Source: Mortierella alpina (lineage: Eukaryota > Mortierellomycota > Mortierellomycetes > Mortierellales > Mortierellaceae). From it: a stretch of 64,000 nt of DNA. The stretch's first letter is position 1. Every line of letters starts with the position of its first letter. The notes under the pieces are model-generated. The model searched no databases. It was not told the DNA's origin and saw only the letters and a list, made by a program, of their open reading frames with translations. The position numbers and the translations under genes were made by a program. This document shows, one piece after another, positions 12,508 through 23,528 of the stretch. Where the stretch lies: positions 496,001-560,000 of the forward strand of contig JANATF010000009.1 of the NCBI GenBank assembly GCA_029449245.1. The letters are read 5' to 3'.

Positions 12508-14546
12508 GCTTTCCGAGATCTGACCCTCATCTTGTTTTGCGCTATAGGTGCGGCCTCGTTTGTAACGTCCGTTGTCGTTGGATCCATGGCCATTGTGAAG
12601 CCATTCAAAGTGAGCCGCGCGCCATTCTTGCGCGACCTGATCTTTTTCACCGGCTGTATCGTATTTATCCTGTACGTGGTTGTGACCAAGAGGATTACCC
12701 TGGTGCAGAGCATCCTTCTCCTGGTCGCCTATGCCATCTATGTGACGGTGGTCGTCTTTGGGAACTGGAAGCGGAAACGCGTCTCACAGCCGCAGGCTGC
12801 TCTGGAAGACGACGATCCCGAACACGCGCAAGTGGATGCGGATGCCCCTGACGCACCCGACAGCAATCCAAGGGAAGGCCAGTTTCTCAACCCTCAGCAG
12901 GAACAGACATGCACTTCAGATGGACGTCCAGTGTCCTCTAGCACGCAACTGGTCACCCTCAATCGCCCAGACAGCATTCTCTCATCATTTGATCCAAGCT
13001 ACAACCCAAAGTCATCGGCTCGACGATGTCCTGCCATTGTCATCGACACTGCTCAGCCGTCAAGCTATCCTACCGGCCACGAAAAGCGAGGAGGATACAC
13101 TGCGGTGAGGCGGGGAAGCAGCGAAAGTAGTCGTGAAGGTTCGCCATCGCATCATGGACACCCAGAACATTCGCACGCACAGTTCCAGCAGGCGCTTCTC
13201 CATCACTTGCTCATCCTGCCTGATCGGAGCGATCCGATGAATCGGCCAAGAAGCCCCATCTTCCAAGACCCTCCAGGCGGATCCTTCCAGGACAGTATCC
13301 CAAACACATCGTTCAAGCAAAGGTGTGCGCTTGTTTTCAAAGATTGGGTTGTACCGGTCTACTTTCCCACGATATTGGGCTGGAGCGATAAAAAGTGGTA
13401 CTCCAAGATGCTTGCAGTTGCATCCATCCCCATCGTGCTGGTGCTGACTTTGACCCTGCCTGTGGTCGACTTGAGCGAGTACCCTGGCGAGGAAACTACC
13501 GTTGTTCATCCAGCGGAAAGTGCCGTGGGAGAGACCACCCCAGAAGGCACCGCGATCAAAGAGGATGATCAGGAGCGTCCATATAATGGATGGTGTCAGG
13601 TCGCGTCCATGATCCAGGTCATACTTGCACCAGTGTTTATCACAGTCGTCATCACAAGTAAGTTGACTATTTGTTCGACACCGTCGCCACATTCAATTGT
13701 GAGTGTTTACCCTGACGGCCCCTGACAACTCACACGATTCTCAATTGCAGCTGCAGCAAACAAAGGCCACATGGCCATCCTGGGCGCGCTTGGCGGCGGT
13801 GTATTGGTATCGGTCTTGATATTCTTGTTCAGTACCGAGGAAACACCTCCTCGGTTCTACGAAGCCTTGGCATTTGTGGGCTTCCTAGTCGCTATGACCT
13901 GGATCTTTGTTGTGGCAAATGAGGTGGTTGGGATCTTGCAAGCATACGGCATGATTCTGGGTGTCAGCGATGCTATTCTCGGACTGACGGTGTTTGCAAT
14001 GGTAACTTAAAATGACCCAGCCTTCTTTATGCGACCACATCGTAATTGGAGACGCGTGCTCATGATCTCTCTCTCTCTCTCTCTCTCTCGTCTCTTTATA
14101 GGGAAATAGCCTGGGTGATCTCGTTGCCAATGTCACGATTGCCAAGATGGGCTTCCCGCGCATGGCCTTGTCTGCTTGCTTTGGTGGTCCCTTGCTCAGT
14201 ATGTTGTCGCGCTATCATGTTGCTGTCTTGCTTCTTATTTGTTGCTGCTAGTTACGATTACTGACGATCCGCTCCTTGTCTTGTAGACATGTTGGTTGGA
14301 TTGGGGATCAGCGGTGTCTACGTAACCCTGAAGACAAAGGAGGATATACCCCTGGAGATATCTCCGACGCTGTTTGTGTCTCTGGTCGCTGTGCTGCTTA
14401 CGATGCTGGGAATGTTTGTGGTGGTGCCGAGGAACGGCTATGTGTTTGCACGCTGGTGGGGCTGGACCTTGGTGGCCGTGTATGTTGTCAGCATGGTGGT
14501 GAATGTCATCCTCGAGGTCAAGCACACGCGGCCACTGTTGTCGTGA
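11634..14546 (+). CDS. Sodium/calcium exchanger family protein, NCLX (SLC8B1)-like
   Basis: Cation/Ca2+ exchanger of the group that includes mitochondrial or vacuolar NCLX and yeast YDL206W. Eight exons: 11634-11918, 12031-12088, 12183-12232, 12328-12433, 12548-13657, 13751-14001, 14102-14198, 14287-14546; 738 residues. A lumenal N-terminal segment has the family cysteines (CEDVW, DDRCAFVTEHC, LLYFC). The alpha-1 repeat at about residues 130-165 reads GVTFLAFGNASPDIFS. The alpha-2 repeat near residue 620 reads GNSLGDLVANVTIAK. A hydrophilic loop of some 200 residues separates the two membrane halves and is rich in Ser, Pro and His. Transport direction and organelle cannot be read from sequence. 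A GATn microsatellite (about 12471-12506) lies in the fourth intron. Confidence 0.9.
12471..12506. repeat. GAT trinucleotide microsatellite in an intron
   Basis: About twelve GAT/ATG units inside the intron between 12433 and 12548 of the exchanger gene. If the intron were retained it would read as poly-Met or poly-Asp, but the flanking GTAAGT donor and TATAG acceptor join the conserved alpha-1 region cleanly without it. Confidence 0.9.
14064..14092. repeat. TC dinucleotide microsatellite in an intron
   Basis: A TCTC run forms most of the polypyrimidine tract before the acceptor at 14101 in the exchanger gene. Length changes here could influence splicing; that is inference. Confidence 0.8.
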
Positions 14547-14884
14547 ACAAAACAAATGTATAGAGCCAGCGCATCAATATACTTCGTCCAGGTGCAACGT
14601 GTTCCATTTTCAAATTGTTCACCCTGCAGATTCGCGCTCAGACAAGGTTTTTGGGGATTAGAGCGAAAAAAAACTCCTACTCTTCTAGATCTCGCTTTTC
14701 CCTTCTTTTTTCCAGACCCCCTCGTTTGCTTCTTCTGCCACCATTTGCATCCGCCCGTTGCAAGGACTCGGTCTCTTTGCGCCATCCACAGCCCAGCCCC
14801 AGACCGACAGCGGACCAGGCATTCCCATCGCCATCAACCTACCTCCTCGCAATCCACTCGCATCTCCCGTGCCGCACAGGAGAC
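14547..14884. promoter_or_regulatory. Exchanger 3' end / phosphatidylserine synthase promoter
   Basis: 338 bases between two tandem genes. A pyrimidine-rich stretch at about 14675-14720 precedes the ATG at 14885. No separate gene is seen. Confidence 0.45.
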
Positions 14885-16991
14885 ATGATCACAGATCAGC
14901 CCAGCCACGCGGCCCAGCAGGGCTCGACCAACGGGATCCAGCAAAAGACCAGGCAACAATCCAGCTCATCCATCACATCCATCACATCTTTCGCCTCAGA
15001 GTCCTCCATCGACGACAGGCCCGAATGGCTGACCAAGGATACCTCGGTCCAGTTCCAAATGACGCCCGCCGAGCAGGACCCTGCCATAGGCTTCTTTTGT
15101 AAGACGGAATACATATTCGCCAGCTTGCTACCCATGGAGTCAAGTGGAGTGGAGACGAGGCGAGAGCTTTGCAAAGACGAGCATAAGACGTACGGGTAGC
15201 GTCATTGTTCTTTACCGGATCAAATAAGCTTGCCTCTGACCATGCAGTCTATATACCTTCACGGCCCATCTAGACACGCCAAGGACACTAACCATTCTCG
15301 GAGGGATGCTCCTGGTGCTTGTCTATGTGGCCATGACGCCTGAGCTGGACGACACTATCACGAACGTCAAAATGTAGGTGGACCGCTATATCCACACTGG
15401 AAAGCAGGAGACGGGAAGGACTTGGAACTCCACCATCCAGTTGATTGTACTCACCATCCCGTGGACACCCCGCCCCCCCTTTTCTATTTGTAGTGGACTG
15501 CTGGCTGCCGTCGGCGTATTCTGTGTGTTTGGCATGCTGCAGTTCCGCGACAGTCTGTTGCTGAGACCTCACCCCGCACTCTGGCGAGTTGTCCTGTCAC
15601 TGGGAGTCGTCTACCAGCTCTTCCTGGTATTCCTGCTTTTCCAGGTACGGAATCGTGGTCTCGCCCGCTCAACAAGTGTTGCACAGACTCTGTTTGTTAT
15701 CTGACACTGATTTCCCTTGGATGCACCAGAACAAGCATGATGCCAGAGCGTTCTTCAAGTACGTGGATCCTTCGTTGGGTGTGCCTCTGCCCGAAAAGTC
15801 ATATGGCGACGCCTGTGAGCTGACATGGGACAACGTCGTGGTGAGTTCAGACGAAATCTATTGGCTCTATCAAATTATTCCAGGTCATACGGTTCTCTGA
15901 CAACTCTTAACTGCTATTAGGGACAAGTCTTCGACGAGTTTGTGTTGGCGCATGCGCTCGGATGGTTCTGCAAGGCTTTGATCCTCCGCGACTACACATT
16001 CTGCTGGATCCTATCGATAATGTTTGAAGTCATGGAATACTCACTCTCTCATCAGCTCAACAACTTTGACGAGTGCTGGTGGGATCACGTAAGTGGGGAC
16101 TAGTCAGGAGGCTCAGGTAGTACGCTTGGTCCGAAGAGTCTGATATTAATCGACATTTTCTTCTCGTGTCATTCTTCGCTGGACTCAGTGGATCCTGGAT
16201 GTCCTTGTGTGCAATTGGCTGGGCCTGTATCTCGGCATGAAGACCTGCGAATACTTTGAGATGAAGCAGTACTCATGGCAAGGATTGGCCGAAATCCCCA
16301 CGCTCAAGGGCAAGATGAAGAGAACCATGGCCCAGTTTACGCCAAAGTCGTGGACCAAATTCGAGTGGGACTCTACGAAGAGCTTCAAGAGTTATTGCAC
16401 CGTCATCTTCCTTTTAACTATGGTAAGCGCTCACTACCATATTGCCCTAGTATTGCAGCCCACCGTAGAAATAATGCCTTGGCTTGATACTAACCGCCAA
16501 GAGTTTCTCGTAACACTATAGTTCTTAATCTGCGAGCTGAACGCGTTCTACCTCAAGACTCTTTTGTTCATCCCCCCAGCACACTCTCTCAATGTCATCC
16601 GCATCTTTGGATACTTCATGTTTGGAATCCCAGGAGTACGCGAGGCATACCAGTACTTCCACGATGTGTAAGTGTGCTTTGACCGCTGACTACGGGCTGA
16701 ATATGCTTCGTTGAGATTTGATAGAATTAACGCGTTGAATGTATGTCGCAATTTGTTAATAGTAATTGCAAGCGCATTGGACCACAGGCATGGCTGTTGA
16801 TCGGCAGCATTGCGACCGAGGTCCTTATTATTTTCAAGTTTGGCCAGGGAGAGTTCCCCAACGCCGCACCCACTGCGGTGGTTTACTTCTGGACCGCATT
16901 CTTGACGCTCTTGACCGTGTATCCCATCTACCAATTCTATCTCCTGCCCAAGTTCCAAGACAGGAGCAATGCCAAGGCAAAGCAGCAATAG
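14885..16991 (+). CDS. PTDSS1: Base-exchange phosphatidylserine synthase (PTDSS family)
   Basis: ER membrane enzyme that makes phosphatidylserine by exchanging serine for the head group of an existing phospholipid. Eight exons: 14885-15098, 15274-15373, 15494-15644, 15730-15840, 15921-16088, 16189-16422, 16522-16667, 16763-16991; 450 residues with several membrane helices. Family signatures include [25 protein letters not shown], the QFTPKSW stretch, ELNAFYLK and [10 protein letters not shown], in the same order as animal PTDSS1/2. The acceptor before 15274 was chosen because it keeps the frame and yields [12 protein letters not shown], matching the family start; the closer AG at 15247 gives a stop. 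This is not the CDP-diacylglycerol-dependent Cho1 enzyme. The PTDSS1 versus PTDSS2 substrate preference cannot be assigned. Confidence 0.93.
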
Positions 16992-17207
16992 ACAAAGCTT
17001 AGAGGTTCTCTCTGAATAACGACAAAAAAATGAACACTTCTGCTGTGTGGTAGCACTCGGGTGCTGGACTGGCTTGACGTCAACTTGCAAGTCGGAGATC
17101 AGCGAATGATAAAGCGGTTGAGAATTGCCTTGTTTCTCGTCAATACTTCCCCCATTCGCCTCTTTGGGGTCACCTTCGATTCCAACATTTCTCTTTACCT
17201 GACCCTC

Positions 17208-18616
17208 ATGTCTATGAGAGTGCGAACAACGGCAGCAGGAGCGGGAGCAGGAGCCTCGAGACTTGGTTCCTCTGTGTTCAGTGGCAGGGGTGCATTCTTG
17301 TCCCAGGCTGCAGAATGCTCGACTCGGACACATCTGCGCACGGTGACCGATCTCATCCCAGCCATGTCTTGTTCGTCGAATTCTCATGCACAACGTCCAT
17401 CACTCAAAACATCAAGGACTGAATTCAGACACTATTCCTCCAACACTTCTTCAACAGTGTCTTCAGTCTCGAATTCATCGTCGTCGCCTTCTTCCACACC
17501 GTCCAAACGTGCCTTCCAATATGACCAGTCCTTTCTTGATCTCGTTATTCGCCGACTAAAAGACCAGTCCGATACCAGTGCGTACTTTAAAAACTGCAAG
17601 GGTAAAGCCCTCCGTCAGGCGGGCGTGTTCATGGTATGTTAGGAGCAAGGAACTAGAAAAGGGTGCGCCTGTGCTTCGTTTTTGGCTCATGATTGAAAAT
17701 CGATACGGACGTTCCTAATATTAAAAGCATATGTCACTATCGGTTAAAAAAAAACACAGCCGCTCTGCATTCACAAGGGCGTCCCGAGCGTGCTATTTAC
17801 GATCCGCGCGAGGCACATGAGGAACCATCGAGGTGAAGTCAGGTAACGATACAGCAATAGATTTGCAAGGATTGAGCGTCTTAGTTTTGTTGCCAGTCTC
17901 CTTTTCTGACGGATCGACATTGTTTTTTTTTTGATCGACGCAGCTTCCCAGGAGGTAAACACGACCCCGGGGACAAAACGGTTCTCGACACTGCACTACG
18001 CGAGATGGAAGAGGAGATTTCGATTTCTAGGGATCAGGTCCAAGTGCTTGGAGAATGTGCAGCTTTGCCCAACAAGGATGGTACTATGACCGTGCACCCG
18101 TTTGTTGGGATCATCAAGGAGCCCATCGAGGACATTGGCACAATCCTGTACAATAAGGACGAGGTTCAAAAGGTGTTTACGGTCCCATTTCAAGATCTTG
18201 TGGATCCAGAAAAGAGATCCATGGTGCGCTTCAGGAACTCAGAATTCATGTATCCGACGTGGAAGATTGAGCAGGAGAAGGTTGTCATCTGGGGGTTGAC
18301 AGCCTTCATATTGGATGGTAACGGATCAGATGGCATGGAGGTTATGGAACTTGAAAATGGAATCTGTATCTTGATTGCCAGGTCAGCACGCGTAGTTCAC
18401 TGACCCGTTTTTGCCTTTTCACTTCAAAAATCAGGTGTGCTACGTAGGATCGCTGAAGAAGGACCTGCAGATACGGCCGAGATACCCAAAGGAACCCAGC
18501 CAGAGCAGTATACGCCCTCCAAGCGATCAGCGTGAGTGTTCGTTTCGGCTCTGCACCCGTGCAAGAGTGATCTATTGTCGCGTTCTCGTCACTGACCTCA
18601 GTATAGCTTTGTATAA
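17208..18616 (+). CDS. Nudix hydrolase, coenzyme A diphosphatase type (NUDT7/NUDT8/Pcd1-like)
   Basis: Probable enzyme cleaving CoA or CoA derivatives to 3',5'-ADP and phosphopantetheine. Five exons: 17208-17633, 17760-17842, 17944-18317, 18435-18531, 18607-18616; 329 residues. Residues 1-100 are Ser/Ala/Arg-rich with few acids, compatible with a mitochondrial or peroxisomal presequence. The CoA-pyrophosphatase signature RNHRGEVSFPGGK runs into a Nudix helix ending TALREMEEEI. Asp replaces the first Glu of the generic Nudix box, as is common in this subgroup. The first ATG is uncertain: the frame is open back to 17061, where an earlier ATG would add 49 residues overlapping the presumed promoter. 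The last exon adds only three codons and its exact end is tentative. Confidence 0.8.
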
Positions 18617-18767
18617 ACCAGGTAGATGGCGTTTCCCGTATGGCAGTAGACGTAATATCATACACAACAGTAGACAGCTTCCATTATTTAGAGGACTCTA
18701 TTCATCAGTACACATCTGTGATGATTCTATATTGTTTTGGTAGCAAAGGACGTTGAGGAAAGGGTAT

Positions 18768-20683
18768 TTATGAGCTGGATCTGGCTATGCACATGGCCTC
18801 CATCTCGGGTGGTATCTGGAACGTCTTGATGACCTCTGGCTGGACCTCGAATTGCATCAGCAGCCCAGCTGCCATGTGCCAGTCAATGTGACAGTGCAAC
18901 GTCCAGAGACCCGGGTTGTCACTCACAAACCGCAGTACTGTGTAGCCATACGCCGGCACTGTCACCGTATCGCGCCTTAGCGGGTTGGTGAGTTCCAGAG
19001 GGGATCTTCCTGGCATATAGTTCCCGTCACCCCAGCCCAGGACAAAAAAGTTGTGGCCGTGCAGATGGAACGGATGCGAGCCCTCGTCGTAATTGTTGAG
19101 CACAAGCTCGACCACGCTGGTAGAGTTGATGCGGATGACCAGTTGAGAGGCATCATAGGCGCTGATACCTCTGTGGGATTGAAATAAAGTGGCGTCGTTC
19201 ATCAGAGGCGTCCATGATGTGCCGTTGATGTAGCCGAGGTTGATATGTTGCTTGTTAATGGTCTGGAAGGATGTGGCGAGGTGGATCTGGACATCGGCTG
19301 TAGGCGCAGGTTTGGCAAAGTACGGCTTCAACATGTCCAGCGTCAGATCGAGGCACACCGAGGACCAGCCGGAGCTGGACCAGTCGACCGAGTTGGCTTC
19401 CTGGGTGCTGGGGGCGCCCTCATAGCGGATAATGGCTTTGATGTGCTCATCCAAGACTGGATTGTCCGTGTTGAAGCAGTTTGTGTTCATGGTGGCTCTG
19501 ACCCAGTAGTTTCCGACGGTTTGGTTGGCAAGGACGAGAACAGAATAGCGTTGGGCGACATGAATAGGTAGTCGTTGCACATCAACAGGTTGCATGTCCA
19601 CGCCGTCGGCCTCAATGACGGTCATGGTATGATTATCGATCGAGAACTGAAAGTCTGCAAAGCTGCCCGAGTTGATGATCCGCACTCTATACGTCGTGCC
19701 TGGGCGAAAGTCGAAAACAGACTTGGGTGCACCCGATGCACACTTGTTGCCAGTGGGGAACAATGCCTGTGATTCCACATCGCAATTGAACGAGTTTCGC
19801 CCGTTGATGAGGCCGTTGTCGGGAACGGGCTCAGTACCCTCGCTATCCGGACTAAGGTACCATGAGACGAGTGGTCCTGACGAGGTATGATAGTAGTCGC
19901 TTACAAACATGATAATATCTTCTTGGTATTTGTTCAGGTGAGGTTCGTCGGGGCTGTGGATGATGAGGGGACCGACAATGCCGTCGATGTACTGTGATGC
20001 TGCATGAGCGTGCCACCAGTATGTACCCCACTGATTCGGAACAGTAAAGTTGTAGGTGAAGCTCTGGCCAGGTGGGATCGCACACTGGGTAACGCCCGCT
20101 GTCCCGTCCATCCAGTTAGTGCCTGAAGTGCCAAAAAAAAAAATACATGGTGAGCTAAAGTGCGCACAGGGCTTTAAGAGTATAACTCCAACTCTGCTGC
20201 CTTACCGTTCTGGAACATGCCGTGCCAGTGGATGGCTGTGCCGTTGACCATGTTGTTGGTCACCTTGACCACTATTCTGTCGCCTGTATTGGCTTCCACC
20301 AGAGGACCAGGGAACATACCTAGCAAATGAGTAACAACTGTTGGTGATTCACTCATAACTTTGTGTCAATAACAGCGATTTGGTGCCCACTTACCGTTGA
20401 CCAGAAGCATGGGTCGATCCAGTCCATCAGGAGCGATGGTTTGCTGCGAGACAGTCCATTCATAGTACCGAGTCGTAGTCGCCTTGGTAATGGTAAAGTT
20501 CTTGTCCAGTACGAACTCTGAGGGGTTGTTCCATTCTTCTGTAAAGTCATTTGCCCCTGCAGACTTTCTACCTCGCAGTCCATAGACAAGGCCGAGTACC
20601 AGTGCCAGTATTACAACGACGAAGACAGTGATGGCAAGGATAGCTCTCCGAAGGATCCGCTTCTGTCTTGGTTGCGAGGCCAT
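18768..20683 (-). CDS. Multicopper oxidase, N-terminally membrane-anchored (laccase/ferroxidase-like)
   Basis: Oxidises phenolic or metal substrates and reduces O2 to water. Three exons: 20683-20395, 20319-20206, 20122-18768; 585 residues. A short basic cytosolic tail (KRILRR) is followed by one hydrophobic helix at about residues 15-37 (AILAITVFVVVILALVLGLV), which fits a type II anchor or uncleaved signal. Copper ligands are complete: HWHG, WWHAH, HPFHLHGH and HCHIDWHMAAGL. The residue ten after the T1 cysteine is Leu, as in several laccases. Many N-glycosylation sequons are present. Laccase versus ferroxidase cannot be settled: the yeast Fet3 C-terminal membrane helix is absent. Confidence 0.9.
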
Positions 20684-21967
20684 GTTGTAACGAGGCGAAT
20701 GGAGTGGTGGAATATGGAACACAGACTGCGGATGCAAGCTGTGACAAATGGGTACTGGACCGAAGAAAGGCAAGAAATGCAAAAATGAGTTTTGATTTTT
20801 TTAAGGGAACAGAGGTAGCATGATCCAGTCTAACGATTACGGCACAACGCGAGATCCTACTCTTTGTCTCGAGATACCCGAGGCAAGCGGCCGCCTCTTG
20901 AAAGGGGTTGAGGTCGATAAAGGGATGGGAGTCTTGATGGGCAGTACGGCTCATCCTCATCGAATCACATCTCGACATCGTGGCAGCACGATGATTCCAA
21001 CGGCGAGCGGCTCTCCAATACCTTTGCCAATACAGCAAATTTTGGTCGGATGGACGAGTTTTCACTGTGTATCTCGGTTGCCATGGGCTGCATTGCGACC
21101 TTTGATTGGCAGCTACATAATGACAACCTTATGCCATTGAAACGCTCTGTTTTTCCGTGGCGCCGATTGTCTTTTGTGGCACATTAGGTACATACAGTGA
21201 CCCCTATGCGATGGTATATTGAGAGCCAGCAGTGCAGGAACGTTCCTGTTCCGCCGATGAGAGTGGTCGTAGGACGGCGCCCTGCTGGGTGAAATCCGAG
21301 CGATAGTAGCAAGTATGATTGGCTAATGGACTTGCGCCTTTGGCCTCACAACTGCACCCTGTCCTCACGAGAGAACACAAATGTTCGGAGCTGAAGTGCT
21401 CTCAGTTTGCCGTCCACTTGTCAGTTTCTGTGCAACCCAAGCCTGTCCACCTTGGTCAAATTGTCCAAATCTGGGTTTGGGTTGAGAGTAGAGGCACTTT
21501 GTTTTTTCACGACCGATCATGCTGTCATGTGGAAGAGGGCCTTACTTAGAAAAAAATACTTATTCAATCAAGCAGGGGAGGGAACTCCTGCCCTCGCCAT
21601 TTGGACTATTCTGCCTCCTCCCCTTTTGCTTGTCTCGATCATGCTGGACCGATGCTGAGTACAATTTTAGGTACCATGTGTTGCTCAAGTGCACCACGAC
21701 TGGTGGACAACGCTCATTGTTCATCCTCTCCTGTTCTGGTAGTGTTTTTCCGGGCACCTTTGGCATCCATCGCTTAGTGCATTTGCCCTTGAACTGGATC
21801 CACCCTGTGTCTCCTACACTAACGTTTCGTCCTACCCCCAAACGGTAAATGCCTATAAAGGCGCCTCCTCTCCTTCCTCGATTTCACATTTCGCCCTTGC
21901 CAGATATCAGCACTCCGAGGCACACCTCCCGACACACTCACCTTCATATTTCAAGAAAGTCCGCATC
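20684..21967. promoter_or_regulatory. Divergent promoter region, oxidase (-) / acid phosphatase (+)
   Basis: About 1.28 kb between divergent secreted or surface enzymes. A TATAAAG at 21854-21860 lies 114 bases upstream of the phosphatase ATG. No gene is recognised. Open frames near 21319-21848 have no family signature and poor codon character. Confidence 0.45.
21854..21860 (+). promoter_or_regulatory. TATA-like element of the acid phosphatase gene
   Basis: TATAAAG is followed by a C/T-rich leader and the ATG 114 bases downstream. This is a reasonable core promoter for a regulated secreted enzyme; not demonstrated. Confidence 0.45.
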
Positions 21968-23094
21968 ATGTTATTCAGGTCCATCGCTTCGCTGGCTTTT
22001 GTTGCCGCTGCCGCCGCTCAGGCCACAAAAGGAAAGGCCTTTGATCACATCTTTATCATCTTTCTCGAGAATACGGTAGGTGATCCAGCTCATGAATAGT
22101 TATGGTTGCTGCCTCTTCTATATATTTCGAAACTGATTTCCTTCACCTTCCGGGTCTGCCCCGGATCTGATCTGACGACAAATAGAACTACGCTTTGGCA
22201 GCCTCTGATGCCAACCTGCAGGCATTCATCCCACAGGGTGTCACATTGACCAACTATCATGCGATTACTCATCCCTCCGAGCCCAACTATGTAGCAACCA
22301 TCGGAGGCGACTATTTTGGCATGAATGATGATGAGTACCACTCAATTCCTACCAACTACAGCACCATCGTCGACTTGCTAGAGAAAAAGAACCTTACCTG
22401 GAAGGCTTATCAGGAGGATATGCCTACTGCGTGCTACAAGGGCATGGAGAATGAAGGACTGTATTTCCGCAAACACAACCCCTTCATCATTTTCGACTCG
22501 ATAGCGACCAACCCTGCGCGCTGCAACAACATTGTCCCGGCCACTCAGCTCCAGCAAGATATCGCCGCAGGCAGCATCCCGAACTACTCTTTCTACACAC
22601 CCAACATGAACAATGACGGACACAATACCACCGTAGCGCATGCCTCAGAATGGTTACATGGATTCTTGCCACCTCTGCTGGCAAACACCAACTTTAACAA
22701 CAACACGCTGGTAGTCCTTACATTTGACGAGACTGAAAACTACAAGATCCCTAACCGCGTCTGGACCATCCTGCTGGGTGATGTCGTCGCCAACATCAAG
22801 AACACGACCGACTCTACCTTCTACACTCACTATTCCCTCCTCTCCACAGTCGAGTCCAACTGGGACCTGGGTAACCTGGGTCGCCAGGATGCGAATGTTA
22901 CTGTCTCGAATGTGTTTGACTTTGCCGCCAAGCTCACTGGCTATCAAAATACCAATGTAACCGACGCTCCTGGCTTGAACGGTACCGAGCACGGCTTCCT
23001 GAGTCCTTCTACTGGCAGTAAGACTGCAGCCGCAATGTCGACAGGAATGGTGGTCCTCGCTGCCTTGACTGGGTGCCTTGTGATGATGATCTAG
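21968..23094 (+). CDS. Secreted GPI-anchored acid phosphatase (phosphoesterase family)
   Basis: Extracellular phosphatase related to fungal phosphate-repressible acid phosphatases. Two exons, 21968-22075 and 22186-23094, give 338 residues. A signal peptide covers about residues 1-19 (SIASLAFVAAAAAQA). Conserved blocks are IIFLENTNY, THPSEPNYVATIGG, NNDGHNTTV and LTFDETEN, which carry the metal-binding and phosphate-binding residues of the family. Some ten Asn-X-Ser/Thr sites are present. The C-terminal hydrophobic tail (GMVVLAALTGCLVMMI) after a Ser/Gly-rich segment fits a GPI attachment signal. Phospholipase C-type relatives share the superfamily, so the exact substrate is open. Confidence 0.85.
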
Positions 23095-23276
23095 GCGTGA
23101 AGCACAGCCACAACGTGAAAAAGTAGAATAAAACAGCGCTTCGCCGTTTTTTCTCATACAGCACCCTTTCTTCACCATCAGTAACATATATTCACCCCAC
23201 ATACGCCCAAGATACACGTTCTTGGAAAGAAGGTAGAAAGAAAAGCAGACACTATCACATTCGGATTACATACGCC

Positions 23277-23528
23277 ATGCACATCTATGTAACGACGTTG
23301 ACGGGCAAGACCAACACGCTCATTGTGGAATCCACCGACACGCTTGCGAGTGTTAAAGAGAGATACGGGGACTTGCAGGGTATCCCACCCACGTCGCAGC
23401 GGATGGTCTTTGCGGGCAAGGAGCTGGACGACGATTCGCGCACGCTAGCAGAGTGCAGCATCGCGTCGGAGTCGACCATCCACCTGGTACTCTCGCTTCG
23501 CTCGAAGCCTATGGCAAGTGACCCTTAA
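23277..23528 (+). CDS. Small ubiquitin-like protein without a C-terminal di-glycine
   Basis: An 83-residue single-exon frame with clear ubiquitin fold similarity over its whole length: [19 protein letters not shown] at the start, [19 protein letters not shown] in the middle, then [10 protein letters not shown]. The ending [12 protein letters not shown] replaces the conjugation-competent RLRGG. The TAA is immediately followed by AATAAA (about 23527-23532), consistent with a short independent transcript. It sits 421 bases before the eL31 gene on the same strand. Ubiquitin-ribosomal fusions are known for eL40, eS31 and eS30 but not for eL31, and no in-frame splice is visible here. It is likely a non-conjugated ubiquitin-like protein or a degenerate ubiquitin copy. 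Confidence 0.7.
   Translation: MHIYVTTLTGKTNTLIVESTDTLASVKERYGDLQGIPPTSQRMVFAGKELDDDSRTLAECSIASESTIHLVLSLRSKPMASDP

Noticed and set aside
12412-12547. In-frame Met-repeat extension of the exchanger exon
   Set aside because: It is the translation of a GAT microsatellite inside an intron; splicing around it restores the conserved alpha-1 repeat.
20684-23094. Oxidase and acid phosphatase as part of a secreted-enzyme or metabolite cluster
   Set aside because: Neighbours are housekeeping genes (eL31, Nudix, PSS) and there is no backbone synthase or regulator nearby.
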